A DNA stretch of 64,000 bases, from assembly GCA_037951165.1 (NCBI GenBank), contig JBBDHG010000015.1, positions 10,582,501 to 10,646,500 of the forward strand, read 5' to 3'. The notes beneath the pieces were generated by a model, which was not told the DNA's origin, searched no databases, and saw only the letters and a list, made by a program, of their open reading frames with translations. Made by a program: the position numbers and the translations under genes. Each line of letters starts with the position of its first letter. Within the stretch, counting starts at the first letter, position 1. Source of the stretch: Lophius americanus (taxonomy: Eukaryota; Chordata; Actinopteri; Lophiiformes; Lophiidae). Shown here piece after piece: positions 20,766 through 34,337 of this stretch.

Positions 20766-22010
20766 TCTAGTTTGCTGGATTTTAAATTAAGAAACTCAAC
20801 AGAAGATGATGAAGCGTGATATTGTTTTTGTTGTTCTGTCCACTAATGGCTACTAGGCGGACATTTTTAAAGCCACATTTGAAGTGGAGCTGGGCCTCCA
20901 CTGTTTTTACTCTCACAGTTGTTGTTTGCCATTGGTTTGCCTAATTTGGCTCAATGTTGAGCCTCATAATTGTCTGGGTTTGTTGGGCGTCGTTTGTGGT
21001 TCAGTGTATGGGGGTGGGGGGGGGCACGAGGACCGATCACCAGCTCTCGCACGACTGTTGGGCGATCTGATGGTTTTCTATCATCTCAGAAAGAACCACG
21101 GATCCAATTAACACTCTGTACAGTAAAACGTAGCTCGCTTACCTCCAATTCTCTAAGCAAAACAGACCAATCATGCCATCCATGCCGTCCTAACCACCTA
21201 CGAGTACGACAGCGCATATTTAAAAACATTTTTTTTTTAGAGGCACACAGGAAGCCAAAAGGAGAACGTTGCTAGCAAACACACTTATCCCTTCCTTGGA
21301 GCTGAGCTTTCAACTGAATGTTAATGGACAACTGTCAATAGTGACAACGGGCGTCAGGGGCTGACGGATGGTACAGTGTTCAGTCACACAATCAGACTAT
21401 TTATTTGTACAGTGCGAGTTTGAATCAAGCAGTCACAAATCTAAAATTATTCTGTGTATGCCCAGCTTTAGGCCAAGACAAAAACATAAGTGTTGTCAAA
21501 AGATTAAAATCAATTTTCAGGGAGCTAAAACACTATTAGTGTGTAAATGGCCCCATAGCGTGTGCTTTCACTGTTTCTTCCAGTGGCTTCAAATACCTGG
21601 GACCCAGCTTTTATTCTCACCTGTCCCTAATCATCTCAGCAGCAGCAGCAGCATAAAACTCATCTTCCACTCTAGGACAACGGAGCCCAATAGCATAGAG
21701 TACTATGTAACTAAAATAAACAGTATGAATCACCATTGTCTGAACTAGAAATAATAATTTTGACTAAACCAAGGCCTTGTTTTTCATAACGTGAAGTGAA
21801 ACCGAAGCCTTAACCTAACCTCAACCACAGTTACACAATTCGAAGAGTAACCTTATAAAATGTGAAAAAACACGGCAATATAATACAACAGTTACCAATC
21901 AGATGATCTCTGAGCCGGCATCAGAGACTTTGTATCGCTTTGTTTCATTAATAGGATGTGACCCTCATAGATGAGCAGGAAGGCTCACTAACACACTAAC
22001 AATCTATTAG

Positions 22011-22057
<47 letters not shown>

Positions 22058-24120
22058 TGTGTGAGTCGTATTCGTGGACACAAGTTAATGTGTGGTTATA
22101 TTTGAACGACTGAGGAATGTGTTGACTGTTGACCTTGGCCGAATGGAAGCCATTATCTCACCCCACTGAGGCCTCGCTCCTCTGCTGAGCTGATAAATTA
22201 ATGAGAGAAAACACGGCTTACATCAATACTAGTGTCGCCAGCAGCCACTGAAACACAGAGGGAGAGAGACAGGGGGAGGGTGGGAGGAGAGGGAAAGGCG
22301 GAAACAGAAAGACGGCCAATAAGGGGGACAAATATCAGAAAATCAGATTGGCAAATATTCTTATTAAAGAGCTCCTGAGACACAGATGGTCGACACGAGG
22401 ACAAAACGACATCTACGTGTGAAGCATATTTAAAACATTTTATAAAGGAGTTGAATTTAAATAAGCATACAATAATTTTTTTAATAAGTCAGATTTTCAG
22501 ACTGATTTTAGGATTTTTTTTTTTACTTAGGTGTGCTTTCTCTTTACACCTCAAAGTATTTTTGATAACTTTAGCTGTGGTTATATATAATTGTCATCGA
22601 TTTTGGAAAAGTTGTGCTTCATTTGGAGGATTTTGACGATTTCAGCCACAGATCATATGTCAGTAATTCAAAAGCTGCTCCTCATGGGGACAACATTGGC
22701 AGTATACCACTGATACCGGTTCGATCGAAAATTGTAGTTTTATAATGGGTTTCGGTGGGGATTATATATATTATCTACTTTAAACTGCCTTAAAATATTA
22801 TATATACAAATAATTTTCCACTTTCATTTAAGTAAGTCTTTGAACCAAAACCAGTTCAGATGATGAAAAACAGATATTTATCTATTTTCAGCAATTTTGC
22901 ACTTTAAATACAACTTTAAAAAAAATATATTTTCCGCATACCAAATGCTTAATGGATTTAAAAAAATTTTTTTTATGTGATACACAGGTATGAGATACCT
23001 CATTGATTTATTAACACTGATTTTGATTCATTTCTTTTTCTATTAGACTTTTAAAAAACATCCCCTCACCACCTTAGAGGGTGGTAACCTGAAGCTGCCA
23101 CAAAATAATGTTTTACTACACGTTAATTGACTTAATGATTTAACTATAATCTGTCCTGATCATAACTTTGTTAAAATATGAATTTATTTTCAAGATACTA
23201 CTTTAGGATTTAGTACAGCGTTTATGTTCCCTATGCGCCAAACAATGGAAAATAGCACCTTTGGATATAAGAATGTAAACTAACCCCAACCATAAAACGA
23301 CAGATTTGAATGCAGGAAGACAAAATGAAAACATAACAACATGGAATGCTTTCTTTTTTTTCTCTGATGTAATGACATTAAAATTTACAGTTTTAATGGG
23401 TTTCACAGGAAGTTGAAATGATAAAAATGTATCCAGAATTCATAGCCTTTCTAAAATTTATTCCAAATACAGTTTCAGAGCCAAAATTTTGAGGACAAAC
23501 AAAAATTGAAAATACAAAATTGTTTCTTATTGAAAAAGCATTTCCTTGATCTCCACAATATTAATTCACCACTCTCTCAACGCTGCCAACCTCTGAGCAG
23601 GTGCAATACAACCTTCCCAATAACACACAGACAAGTCAGGAACAATTGAACCTTCAACTATTAACCAAAAACAATCTCTAAAATGGAATGGTTGACATCA
23701 TGGGCACCATCTCCCCTAATGTCACCAGCTGTAACAGAATAATTATTGCAGCTTGGGACCACTTAGTCATGTGCACAGCTCACCGTGCAAAGGAACTAGA
23801 GGTTAAATTGGTCGTGCACTGATTGGTGTTGAAAGAGAACAAACAGTGGCTCATGTGCTCTGCTGGGTGGCAGAGCAAACAGCTTCATGAAGAATTGGAA
23901 TGATGACAAATATATGTTTCTGGGTGTACAATGAGAAAAACACTGAGTGACATTTCAGCTTTTTCTAACATTAACTGCCATTAGGAAAGCGGAAGATGAA
24001 GCAGACAACCGTTACTGACTTAGCAAAGTTATTATTCTGTGTGCAGCTTGATAGAGAATGATGTGCCTTGGTTTTTTTGTGACAATTCTCAAAATGGATT
24101 TCACAGAAATTACAAAAAAC
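20766..24120. other. Intergenic with a GT microsatellite
   Basis: AT-rich DNA with (GT)n at 22013-22066. Frames at 20884-21275 and 21368-21748 show no domain or splice structure and are treated as chance. Confidence 0.45.
22013..22066 (+). repeat. (GT)n microsatellite
   Basis: About 25 GT units ending in GAGTGTGTGAG. Confidence 0.97.
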
Positions 24121-25165
24121 TATGGTGGGAAAAGGTTACTTTTTCTTTGGGTTGTTTTCTTTAGTGGTCACCACAGCAGATCATCTGTTTCCATTTTCCC
24201 TAGTCCTCCGCATGTCACACCAACCAACTTCATGTCCATCCAGAAACTCCCTCACATGGTCTTCCCCTTTTTCTCCTGCCTGGCAGCAATATCTCCAACA
24301 TCCTCCTACCAATAGATCCACTATCCCTCTATCCTTACTTTTCACATGTCCAAACCATCTAAATCTGGCCTCTCTTACTTTGTATAATCCTGTCCATCCT
24401 CATCAATCCCAAAGAGAATCTTAACATCTTCAACTCTGCCAACTCCGGTTCCGCCACCTTTCTTTTGGTCAGAGCCACCGTAAAAAAACGTACAGAAGGG
24501 CGAGAATCACTACTGTCTTAAAATCTTTCCTTTCACTCTTACTGCTACTCTTATGTCATAGATAACTCTTGACACTCTCCTCCACCCAGTTCAAATTGCA
24601 TGCACTCGCTTCTTCACCTCTTTCACAAACTCCTCGTTGCTGTGAACAGTTGACCCCAAGATCCTGAACCTTCTCCACCTCTACTTCTTTAGCACTTTGA
24701 GATTTGATCCAAATGTAAAGTGCATTATAAATTAAATGTATTATTATTATTATTATTACTCCTTGCATCCTCACCCTTCCACCTGCCTCCCTTTTCTTCA
24801 CACATGTAATGCTGCGACTGACCTTCATTCCTCTTTTCTCTGGCGCATATATCCACCTTTTTAGGTTTTTTTCCACCTGTTCCCTGCTCTCACTATACAT
24901 CATAATGTTATCTGCAAACATCAAAATCCGTCCCATCCGTGACTCCTACTGCACACCTCACTACAGTCATGCTGCCCTCATATATAACCTGTAAAACTCT
25001 AACATACGTCTCTGTGACTTCAGCTTTTCTCATTCGATACCACAATTCCTCCCTCCGCATTCTTTCGTACACTTTCTCTAAATCCACTAAGACACAATGC
25101 ATCTCCTTCTGACCTTTCCATACTTCTCCATCAGCACACTTAGGGCAAACATAGAAACCTTTTCC
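24121..25165 (-). mobile_element. RTE-like LINE, truncated pseudogene
   Basis: On the - strand 24908-25102 gives MHCVLVDLEKVYERMRREEL, the RTE-type palm entry. Downstream at 24850-24936 comes MFADDI followed by SREQVEKNLKRW, the catalytic FADD box and following helix. Broken frames at 24330-24400 give the LRWFGHV-like C-terminus. Frames are shifted near 25095 and 24780. The 24693-24765 segment is a different repeat inserted within the element. Only the reverse-transcriptase half and 3' end survive, with no endonuclease. Confidence 0.85.
24693..24765 (-). repeat. (AAT)n-anchored repeat nested in the RTE-like LINE
   Basis: Reversed copy of the family at 43866-43945: GATCCAAATGTAAAGTGCATTATAAATTAAATGT on the + strand (in two blocks), ending in ATT repeats. 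It splits the reverse-transcriptase frame between the GRVRMQG and EVEKVQDLG segments. Confidence 0.7.
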
Positions 25166-25404
25166 TCCATCTAATTTATTGCTTCTGGTTTCTTAATATC
25201 GTCATGTTTATTTGTCTGTTGATTTAATTTTATTTCCTCACTCTCCTAAGAAACTGTATTATTACAATCTTTAAAACTTGAATCACAAGGTCAAAGACAA
25301 CCTTTTTTGTCAATTTTGTCATTTCTGCAGGGCACACAGGATGATTGAAATTACCTTTCACACAGTCCCAAAGTATAATCAAGGATATATAAATAAATAT
25401 AAAC

Positions 25405-27140
25405 AACTACATGTCGATAAAGTTAAAAGGGAAGCCCAGACTTTCCTCCCCGGCCACATCCACCAACTCCTCCAGGAGGAGTCCGAGGCGTTTACACGCC
25501 AGCCGAGAGATGTAACCTCTCCAGCGGGTCCTTGGTCTACCCCGGGGTCTCCTCCCAGATGGACATGCCCCAAACACCTCCCCAAGGAGGCGTCCGGGGG
25601 GCATCCTGACTAGATACCCGAACCACCTCAACTGACTCCTCTCGATGCAGAGGAGCAGCGGCTCTAATTTGAGCCTCTCCCGAATGTCTGAGCTACTCCT
25701 AACTCGATGCTGAGCCAGCCACCCTGCGGAGAAAACTAATTTCAGCCGCTTATATCCATGATCTCATTCTTTCGGTCATGAAAGACATGAAAGTCTTCAT
25801 GCTTATTTTTTTTCCCACAATTCATGAATATAGGTGAGGGTCGGAACGTAGATGGACAGGTACATTTTCTTTGCCTTTGCCTTTGCCTTTTCCTTCCGGC
25901 TCAGCTCTCTCTTCACCACAGCGGATCGATATAGCGTCCACGTCACTGCAGACGCCGCCCCGATCCGTCTGTCCATCTCCTGCTCCATTTTTTCCCTCAC
26001 TCGTGAACCAGACGCTGGGAAACTTGTACTCATCCTTTTGGGGCAAAAACTCCTCCCCGACCTGGAGTGACCCCGCTACCTTTTTCCGGCTGAGAACCAT
26101 GGCCTCAGACTTAAAGGTGCTGATTCTCATCCGGGCCGCTTCACACTCTGCTGCAAATCGTCCCAGTGGGAGCTGAAGGTTAGTGTTCGAATGTGCCAAT
26201 AGGACCACATCATCTGCAAAAAGCAGAGACAGGATCCTAAGGCCACCGAACCCGAGACCCTCCACCACTTCACTGCGCCTACAAATCCTTTCCATAAAAA
26301 TTAAGAACAGAATCGATGACAAAGGGCAGCCCTGGCAGAGTCCAACCGCAACTGGAACAATCTGACTTACAGCCGGAAATGCGAACCAGACTCTGACTCC
26401 AACAATACAGAGATTGGACTGTATTCAATCTCTGTATTGATGAACCAAGGGTTCAGATCAGGCAGGCCGTACCGCCCAATCACGCCACTCCAGGGCCCGC
26501 TGTCATCGTCCACGTGTGCATTGAAGTCTCCTAGTAGAACAATGGAGTCCCCAGTTGGGGCGCTTTCCAGCCCCCGTTCCAAGGACTCCAGAAAGGGTGG
26601 GTACTCAGAACTGCTGTTTGGCGCATAAGCGCACACAACAGTCGGGACCTGTTCCCCAACCCGAAGGCAGAGGGAAGCAACCTTTAATCCACTGGGGTAA
26701 TCTCCAATAAATGGGCAGAGAGCTGGGGAGCTATAAGTAAGCCCACACCAGCCCTCCGCCTCTCACCTGAAGCAACTCCAGCATAGTAGAGGGTCCAGCC
26801 ACCATCAAGAAGGCGGGTTCCAGAGCCAGTGCTGTGCGTAGAGGTGAGCCCGACTATATCTAGTCTGTACCTCTCAACCTCTCGCACAAGCTCAGGCTCC
26901 TTCCCCATCAGTGAGGTGACATTCCATGTCCCCACCGTCAGCTTTTGTAGCCGGGGATCGGACCGCTAAGGCCGCTGCCCGATCCACAATGCACCAGATC
27001 CCTGCGGATTCCTCCGTGGGTGGTGGGCCCACGGGAGGACAGACCCATGTCCCTGCCCCATGGGTGAAGGCCCGGCCACCAGACGCTTGCTGGCGGGCCC
27101 CTACCCCGGGCCTGGCTCCAGGGTACCCTGACCGGTAAAA
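25405..27140 (-). mobile_element. LINE with endonuclease and reverse-transcriptase remnants, internally deleted
   Basis: Read on the - strand: 26936-26684 begins MGTWNVTSL and includes ERYRLDIVGLTS, an AP-endonuclease N-terminus. Next, 26636-26400 has the LLGDFNAHVDD catalytic block. 26322-25803 carries LLFADDVVLLA, the catalytic palm motif, followed by a FKSEAMVLSRKK block. Finally 25631-25407 gives LRWFGYLVRMPPGRLLG, the C-terminal domain. The join near 26340-26410 skips the N-terminal fingers of the reverse transcriptase. The copy has several frameshifts and is inactive. The same family ends at 4021-4284. Confidence 0.88.
26403..26439. repeat. Perfect 14-bp hairpin near the LINE deletion junction
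   Basis: CAATACAGAGATTG (26403-26416), a 9-base loop, and its exact reverse complement (26426-26439). It sits within the C-terminal endonuclease frame next to the missing reverse-transcriptase segment. Confidence 0.9.
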
Positions 27141-29072
27141 AATTATAACACAGTTTTATTGCATGTGTGTGAAACATGATATCATCTGATGTGTGATAGT
27201 TAAAAGCAGTTGTTGCAAAGGGAATTGTCTTATGCATTATTGTTCTCATAATATTTGGTGACATTATTTCAAGCATTTCAAATTCTCTTTTACACCTATT
27301 ATTATCCCTGTTTTAATGCGTCTCTACATTTACTATAAGTAAAGTCACCTTAATTCTCTTTTCTCCTTTTTATATTCTTGTCCTTTTATTTCAAGCACTA
27401 TTTGTAGTGTCTTGAAAAATGGAAATAAATAAGCCGCTATTATTTCATCCAAAAGTAACACAATATGAGATAACAGTGCGTAATTCTATCCTCCAGTCGA
27501 CTCTGTGACAAAATCTGATCAAATGGGAGCCTGCTGTCTAATTTGTGTTTTCGATTCATGGTCATATATTACGTGTATTTGTTTTCTTAACTACTACCCA
27601 AAGATCACAAGTTCATTATCTTATTATTTTGTGATAACAGTATCATCATTTCAGTTATCTAGCTACATAATGAACCAATCACTGGTTTGTTTGAGAGAGA
27701 CTGATACATGTTGGATTTTGTTTATCTCAGGAAATAGATTTCTGGTCTCACATTGTTTTCGTCATGGAGTTATAAAAGAGCTTTCTAGGAAATCCCACAG
27801 GAAAATAATAAAAAAAACAAAAGTTTCTGTTAGTGCTGTTATCTCATTTGTTCCCAATGAGAAAATAAATGAAACGAGAGAAGATTACTGATATGAAAAA
27901 TAATCGGAAAAACAAGCCTAGTTTGAAGGATTCACAAACTATCATTCATGCTTTTATTCTTTTTTTTCTTTTTTTTCCTTATGTCAATAAAATGATCATT
28001 AAAACCTTATTTTGTGTTTATAATCAGTTTTTTTTAAATTAAAATCTATTTGAAGAATCCAAAACAGTTTTGAACTTTTGTGTGATGTACACACAAAAGG
28101 AGATAAATTTCCATCATTTAAATTACAATTGCACTCAGTAGAGCATAGAATCGATAACATGACATTTTTTCACAGGCTCATAAACAGTAGTCTGACATTT
28201 CAGCATCCTTAATGGCACATCCGATCAGAAGGAGCACAACTCCGTCACAGTTCAAGCTGAGTGGACAGATTTTCAAACTGAGACACTGCCGGGACCGGTT
28301 CTTCAAATGAAGAAGTGAAACCAGTGTGTAGACTACTCCAAAGACAACAATAATGTGCAAGTCAGCAGGGCAGTTGACTATGAAAACCCTTTGAATGCAC
28401 ACTTTAAGCACACTGCAAGTACTGCCATTCACAATTAATGCAGAATCTTGTTGCCCACAAGCCACACAAGATGCGTTGGATCAAGCAGAGTATAGAGAGT
28501 GTCCGATCCACCAGATGTGGAATTACTGTTAAAGTGGTCATCCGCTGGTCCTAAAGACTCATATAGTCCAGGAGGCAGCAGTTCATACAGACAGGTATCC
28601 CTGTCACCAGAAATTAATCCTTGAGTCTGATTTGCACATTTATTAACTAATTCACATTTTTAACAGTATTTGCATAGGTCAAATATTGAAACCAGCAGCC
28701 AGAAGGGGATACTTCTGGATCACTACAGTATTCGGAAGGTTTAAGGCGATTCTCAAACTATCCGGAGTGTGGAACACAATAATAGCATTTTTAGTGTTCC
28801 ATGTAACCTTTGACCTTTGTTTTTACAGATGACTTAATTTTGATCAATGAATGCCACTGTACATTCTTGGATAGGGAGGCATGAGCTGAGAGGCTATATA
28901 TGCTGGAATCTGGAACCTCATCACTAGATGCCACTAAATTTTACACACTGCATCTTGTAACAGTGCAACTTAATTTGAAGAAGCAACTATAGTAGGATCA
29001 AAGCCGCAGAGAGATCATGACAGATAAACTAAGGTGAAGAAATGGATTAGGTTAGGCCACAAGGCACCATAT
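27141..29072. other. Intergenic, nothing recognised
   Basis: AT-rich. Frames at 27505-27891 (+) and 28178-28465 (-) were inspected, and no domain was recognised. Confidence 0.45.
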
Positions 29073-29150
29073 CTTACTCCACTTCTACACAACAGTTTAA
29101 TTGTGTAGAAGTGGAGTAAGTTCCCACACTACTTCAAGAGTAGTGTGGGA
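29073..29150. repeat. Two adjacent perfect hairpins at the left edge of a LINE
   Basis: The first has 20-bp arms (29073-29092 and 29101-29120) around an 8-base loop. The second has 12-bp arms (29122-29133 and 29139-29150) around a 5-base loop. Both stems are perfect. They lie immediately before recognisable LINE endonuclease coding starts at about 29160. Confidence 0.92.
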
Positions 29151-31940
29151 TCCTAAAGCTAAGCCCAAGGGTCTTCTAGGTGGACATCTGAATATAAGAA
29201 GCATAATTTCTAAAACAGAACAAATTTATCACATGTTACCCAACTCAAACCTGGACTACCTCTACTTATCTGAGACCTGGCGCCACAAAAAGAACCCTTC
29301 TGCAGCACTTAATATCATAGGCTATAATACATATAGGAGAGACAGAGGGGGTCCAAAGGGTGGTGGCGTCATGATATATATAAAAGACACTATCCAGTGC
29401 CATGAAATTCAATGGCTGAGTGGTCTTGAATTGGAATGCTAATGTTTAAATATCATTCTGTCTCCCCTCATCGGATGGAAGTTCTATGATAAATTTGAGA
29501 ACTTACTTAAAGAATTTAACTCAAAGAAAGAAACTGTTATTTGGGAGGATTTTAACATAAATTGGAAGGACACATCTTGTTGAAAGAATCTCCAAAGAAT
29601 TGCAGACAAGTTTGATCTTGTCCAATTGGTCAAAGGGCCCACAAGAATCAACACGTCAAGTAGTACTCAGATTGATCTAATATTTACAAATCGACCTGAG
29701 AGAATAATAAAGTCTTTTGATATTTTAACTGGTCTTTCTGACCACAATCTGACTCCTGTGACTAGAAAGCTTTCAAAAAAGAGATTTCGTCCTCGTGTTA
29801 GGCAACACGGGTTTGTCGGAATCCCAAAAAACAAGCAGGAGAGCTTTAACAATGCTGTGCATCAGATTGATTGGGTTCATATACTACTGGGAATAGACTG
29901 TGAAAAGAACAGTGAAATACTCTTAACAACTATTGAAAAAACATAATAGAGAAAGCAAAGGGGGATTCTACAGCAATCTGGAAACAACTAAAAAAACTGA
30001 CCGGCCGAAGTACAAAAACAAAAAAACATCTAGAAATTAAGATAAATGGTCAACTTATAAACAATTCTCATGAAGTAGCAGATGCCCTTTAATAATGTCT
30101 TCATCGACTCTGTATCTACTATCGCCCAGTGTTTTTCAACCAACAATATAAGTGTTTGTCCAATCAATACTGCAGAGCATAAGGAGTGTTACAGAACCGG
30201 AATCACAGACAATAAGATCCCTCAAACCATCCAGAACGAAGGATGTATTTGATGTATTTTGTAGATACGTTTATGCTGAAAGAGCTTAGTCAGACATTAA
30301 CCACCCAAGTAGCCAAAATTCTCAATCATTCAATCTCTCAGGAAATATTTCCTAATGTTATGAAGTCAGCAGCTGTCATCCCAATCTATAAAAATGGAAA
30401 TCCCCTGTCAGTTTGCAGTTACAGACCAATCAGTATCCTACCCACAGAGTCTAAAGTTGCAGAGAAACTCATTGCTCAACAAATAATCGCACATCTGAGC
30501 ACTCCTTGATCTGCCCTGCACCCAATGCCATTTGGCTTCAGAGTTAAAGATTCCACAGAGACTGCCATCTGCTTCCTCATAGAAAAAGGTCAAACATTTA
30601 CTGGATAAAGGTGGTGAGGTTGGTGCTGTGTTTCTCGATCTTAAGAAAGCTTTTGACACTGTAAACTACAACATATTATTGACCAAGCTAATTGGATTAA
30701 ACCCTTCATCAGTTGTCATTAAGTGGATTGAATCCTATCTATCAAATCGATCACAGTCATTTACAATCAATAATTATCACTCACCTCCACTTCATCCGTC
30801 CACAGGTGTCCCGCCAGGATCCATTCTGGGACCAATACTCTTTTCCCTCTACATAAATGATCTTCCATCAGTAACTCCCAATAACTACATTCTAATGTAT
30901 GCAGATGATACAGCTATATACACACATGGCAACAACAGGACACAAGTCGCAGAAAAACTAACCCAGACTATGGTGCATGTCACAGCATGGTTAAATCAAT
31001 GCTGCTTCAAACTCAATGTAACCAAAACAGTGGCTATGTTCTTCTCCAGATCAAACAGCCCCAGTGTAGAACCAGATGTTTATGTGTCAGGAGAAAGAAT
31101 ACAAGTTGTACCAGAAAACCAATTCCTTGGTGTCTTATTAGACTCTAAACCAACTTTTAAATCACAGGTGAAAAGGGTCTGCAGTCGAGTTAAATTCAAT
31201 ATCTCAAATTTCCGTTTCATAAAGTCGCACTTATCAATGCCGGCAGCCAAAGTGTAGATGCACATTATGATCATGTAACAGATCACTTACTGTTTAACAA
31301 TTTGGTCACAGACAAACACAACTACACTAAAACCTTTAGAAGTTCTGTATAAATAAACAATGAAAATACTGAACGAGAAACCATTACGGTATCACCACTG
31401 CACAATTTTAGAAAAAGCATAACCTCTTAAGTTGGAAAAGTATCATAAAATAGATCGACTTCTTATCGACTGACAAGAGGTGCAGCGAGAGAAGACTGCA
31501 TTGTTCCTCTCCGAAAGAGTACATTCTGTCAAAGCTGCAAGGGAACTGATATTCAAAGCTGATTTTCACTGGGAACTCTGTTCCAGTGCCACCATTTACA
31601 TGATTATTATTAACAGTATGTTAGCCCTGTCCTGACCTTACCGTCCTACTGCTTTTGTTTCTACCATTGTCTCAATACGTGTTATCTGTTTGTATGTTTT
31701 AATATTTGAAACTAATTGTTGGTGCTTTTATTGTATTTTATTCTGTGTCTGCTCTTTGTATTTGTCACCAGTCTCTTATTTATACTTTTATCTTCCTTGT
31801 CGTTTATATATATCTGATGTTTTTATCTTGCTGTTTTTTTCCTTTTTTCTTCTGTCCAGGAACTGCAGATGAAAAATAGCCTTTTATCTAACTGTGGTAC
31901 ATTTACAGAAATGTTTATTAATGTACAATGTACAATTTTT
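29151..31940 (+). mobile_element. L2/CR1-like LINE, 5' truncated pseudogene
   Basis: 29160-29440 gives GHLNIRSIISKTEQIY, LYLSETW and GGGVMIYI, which are endonuclease blocks. 29626-29800 gives STQIDLIFTNRPE and GLSDHN, the end of the endonuclease. 30360-30480 gives AAVIPIYKNGN and YRPISILP. 30628-31257 has the palm: FLDLKKAFDTVNY, then TGVPPGSILGPILFSLYINDL and the catalytic YADDTAIY, then the NQFLGVLLDS thumb. Stops and frameshifts lie between segments (29440, 29580, 29946, 30090, 30507, 30600). The 3' tail (31855-31940) has GGAACTGCAGATGAAAAATAGC, typical of such elements. Clade assignment is from motif memory. Confidence 0.88.
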
Positions 31941-34254
31941 TTTAAGTGGTTCAGGTTTACACTTAATTAAAGCAAAACATTTTTACAGGATACAAAAATA
32001 CGATACTTACCCATTTTAAACTAATAACAAAATGTTCAAATATGTTTCAATATATATCTATCAGTTTATCACTATTAAATACATGTCATGAGTGAGGGTT
32101 TCTACAAACATGTTATTGGTTGTTTGTTGAAAATCTCAGTTAATCTCCTGCATTGTGGACTTGAGGAGCTCATGTATTTCTCTCATGCAATGTTTTTTTT
32201 TTGTATGAAGTACTACCTGAAATTGACTAATTCATGCTGAGATCCAGTACTAGAAATTCAGATTTTTGACTACCCTTACTATTTATTTGGTACCACCATC
32301 CGCTGGAGAGTCTTGACATCCAACCAACAACAAAGCCTACTTTGTGAGGAAGCTGGATTCATCAGGGTCAGAAGGAAACAAATAACAGACCAGGAAGAAA
32401 CCTGTTTAAATGTTAAATGTCCACAATCACTCATCACTTAAAGCAGTACAACAATATAGCTGATAGTAAAAATGGATAAAAGGCACCAAAAGAGATCAGA
32501 AGACTATTAAAAACCTTGAGTTGCCCCTCTGAATTCTACTGATGATGATGTGCCTGCACATGATGGGCTACTATCATACATACATAATAGGTTTTCACTA
32601 GTAGTGCAGCATGAACACCCATCTTCCTCGTCAGCTGCTGACAGATGAGGCGGTAGACTAGTCCTGGAGCAACCTACGTACTTTAACCTATGGACAGTTT
32701 GTTGTGAATGGTTTTATTAAAATCTTAAGTTACTGTGCCGTAATCATAATATGCATGCAGCTTCATCGCATGACTTCATAACAACTTTAAATATTACTGA
32801 TTAATTTTCCCCATGTCTCGAAAGTAAAAGAAAAGAATAACTAAAGGTCTGAAAAATCATTTAAGAAAGAGCAGGGAAGAAAGTTTTGGTCACTGCAATA
32901 GGCTGAACCTCGAGATAGTTAGAGTTGGATCTTGACATGCAAACTTTCCATGCAAATGCACAAGAGGAGATGGAGTGGATGAGTAGTGGGTGAAGGGGGA
33001 CTGAGTCAGACTGTCAGAGCCTGACTGGACAAAACATCAAGTGGCTGCTGTCTGCATTAGCCCTTTGTGTGAATTACTGCTGGAAATGATCCCAATAACA
33101 TGAAGGTTCAGGGCCCGGTCATAACTTGTAATACCATTTATCCTGGACCTTATGAAATAACAATGTGCTTATTGTGTATATGCAATGAAAAACTGACACA
33201 GTTCAATTTCTCGATGCGGTGAGTAAAACAGTAGCAATGAGTAGCACTATAATGGATTGCTTTAAGCATTGCTGCTAAACGAAATTTGGTTCTGTGGCAA
33301 GATGCAATGACAATAATGTATCTATCTATCTATAAAACCTTAGTTTTTCATCTTCATCATTATAAACTTTATTGAAATCAATTCTGGGAAACTTTAGCCT
33401 GCCATTGTTTGCTATCCCATTTTGTGACTCAACAACAGTGAGGGCGGCAGTTTTCCCAGAAACTACTTGTGTGAAAACTTGTGTGAAAACGTTGCCCATC
33501 AAGCAATTAATACCCAAAACAATAATCCAATACATAAAGCATGAGGGAGGCTGTTTGAAGCAATGGAAAACATAAGAGGGGACAAGTGGAACTGGTGGGA
33601 GAGATTCATACCTCAAGCAGCTAAGGAGATATCACTCACCAATTCATGGGTGCACTCAAGTGTACTATTTGCTTTTCAATTAGGCCATATTGAAATGGAA
33701 GATAGGGAGGTTTTAAAAGCATTCACATGGCAGTTAAAAGACTACTGTTTTTCTGCCTCACCATACAATTTAGCTAGAGTCCATTTAAACAATTAACTGC
33801 TCAAACAAGCTGCTGCTGCAGAGAACACACTCTGATAATAAATAGTTATGGCCAAATGCAGCAAACATCCGTCTGAATTAAGCTGCTATTAGCGCACAAG
33901 TGACATTTAAGCAACAATATAACAGGATATCCTCTGAGGTAAAGGTGGGCACCTGTTGGAAAATAGAACCTTTTCCAATGTACTAAGATAAAAAAATGTT
34001 TTCAACATATAATTAAAATCTTTTATTTCCAAAGAGGAGCGCATTAATATGAACATTTCTCTCGCTTTGAAAGGTGATTTCAGTTACATTATAGTACTTA
34101 AAAAAACATGCTTATACTGTCACATTGTGCAGTGTGAGAAAAATGTTGTTGCATCTAGCAGTGAAGTTTCAGATTGCAACCTATATTTCACCTCAACTTA
34201 CCCCTTCCCATCCAAGAATCCATGATGGCCTTCAAGCATCAAATGGTGTACAAA
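31941..34254. other. Intergenic, nothing recognised
   Basis: AT-rich sequence with short chance frames on both strands (for example 33326-33796). Confidence 0.45.
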
Positions 34255-34337
34255 AAGTTTGTGACAAAGTTTACATGGAAAATTTGTCACAAACTTAATA
34301 GTCTTACTAATAAGACTAGTAATAACTAGTCTTATTA
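34255..34337. repeat. Two adjacent perfect hairpins
   Basis: The first pairs 34255-34268 with 34283-34296 (14 bp, 14-base loop). The second pairs 34308-34320 with 34325-34337 (13 bp, 4-base loop). They are 11 bases apart, repeating the paired arrangement seen at 29073-29150. Confidence 0.9.

Noticed and set aside
20176..20770. Two overlapping + frames of 106 and 119 residues
   Set aside because: They overlap a recognised short interspersed fish repeat at 20617-20765, and the rest has no domain.
28178..28620. Reverse-strand frames with gene-like composition (CGQQDSALIVNGSTCS and LYTLLDPTHLVW)
   Set aside because: No family recognised, frames change within the segment, and no splice sites fit. 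Possibly an old repeat, but not supportable.
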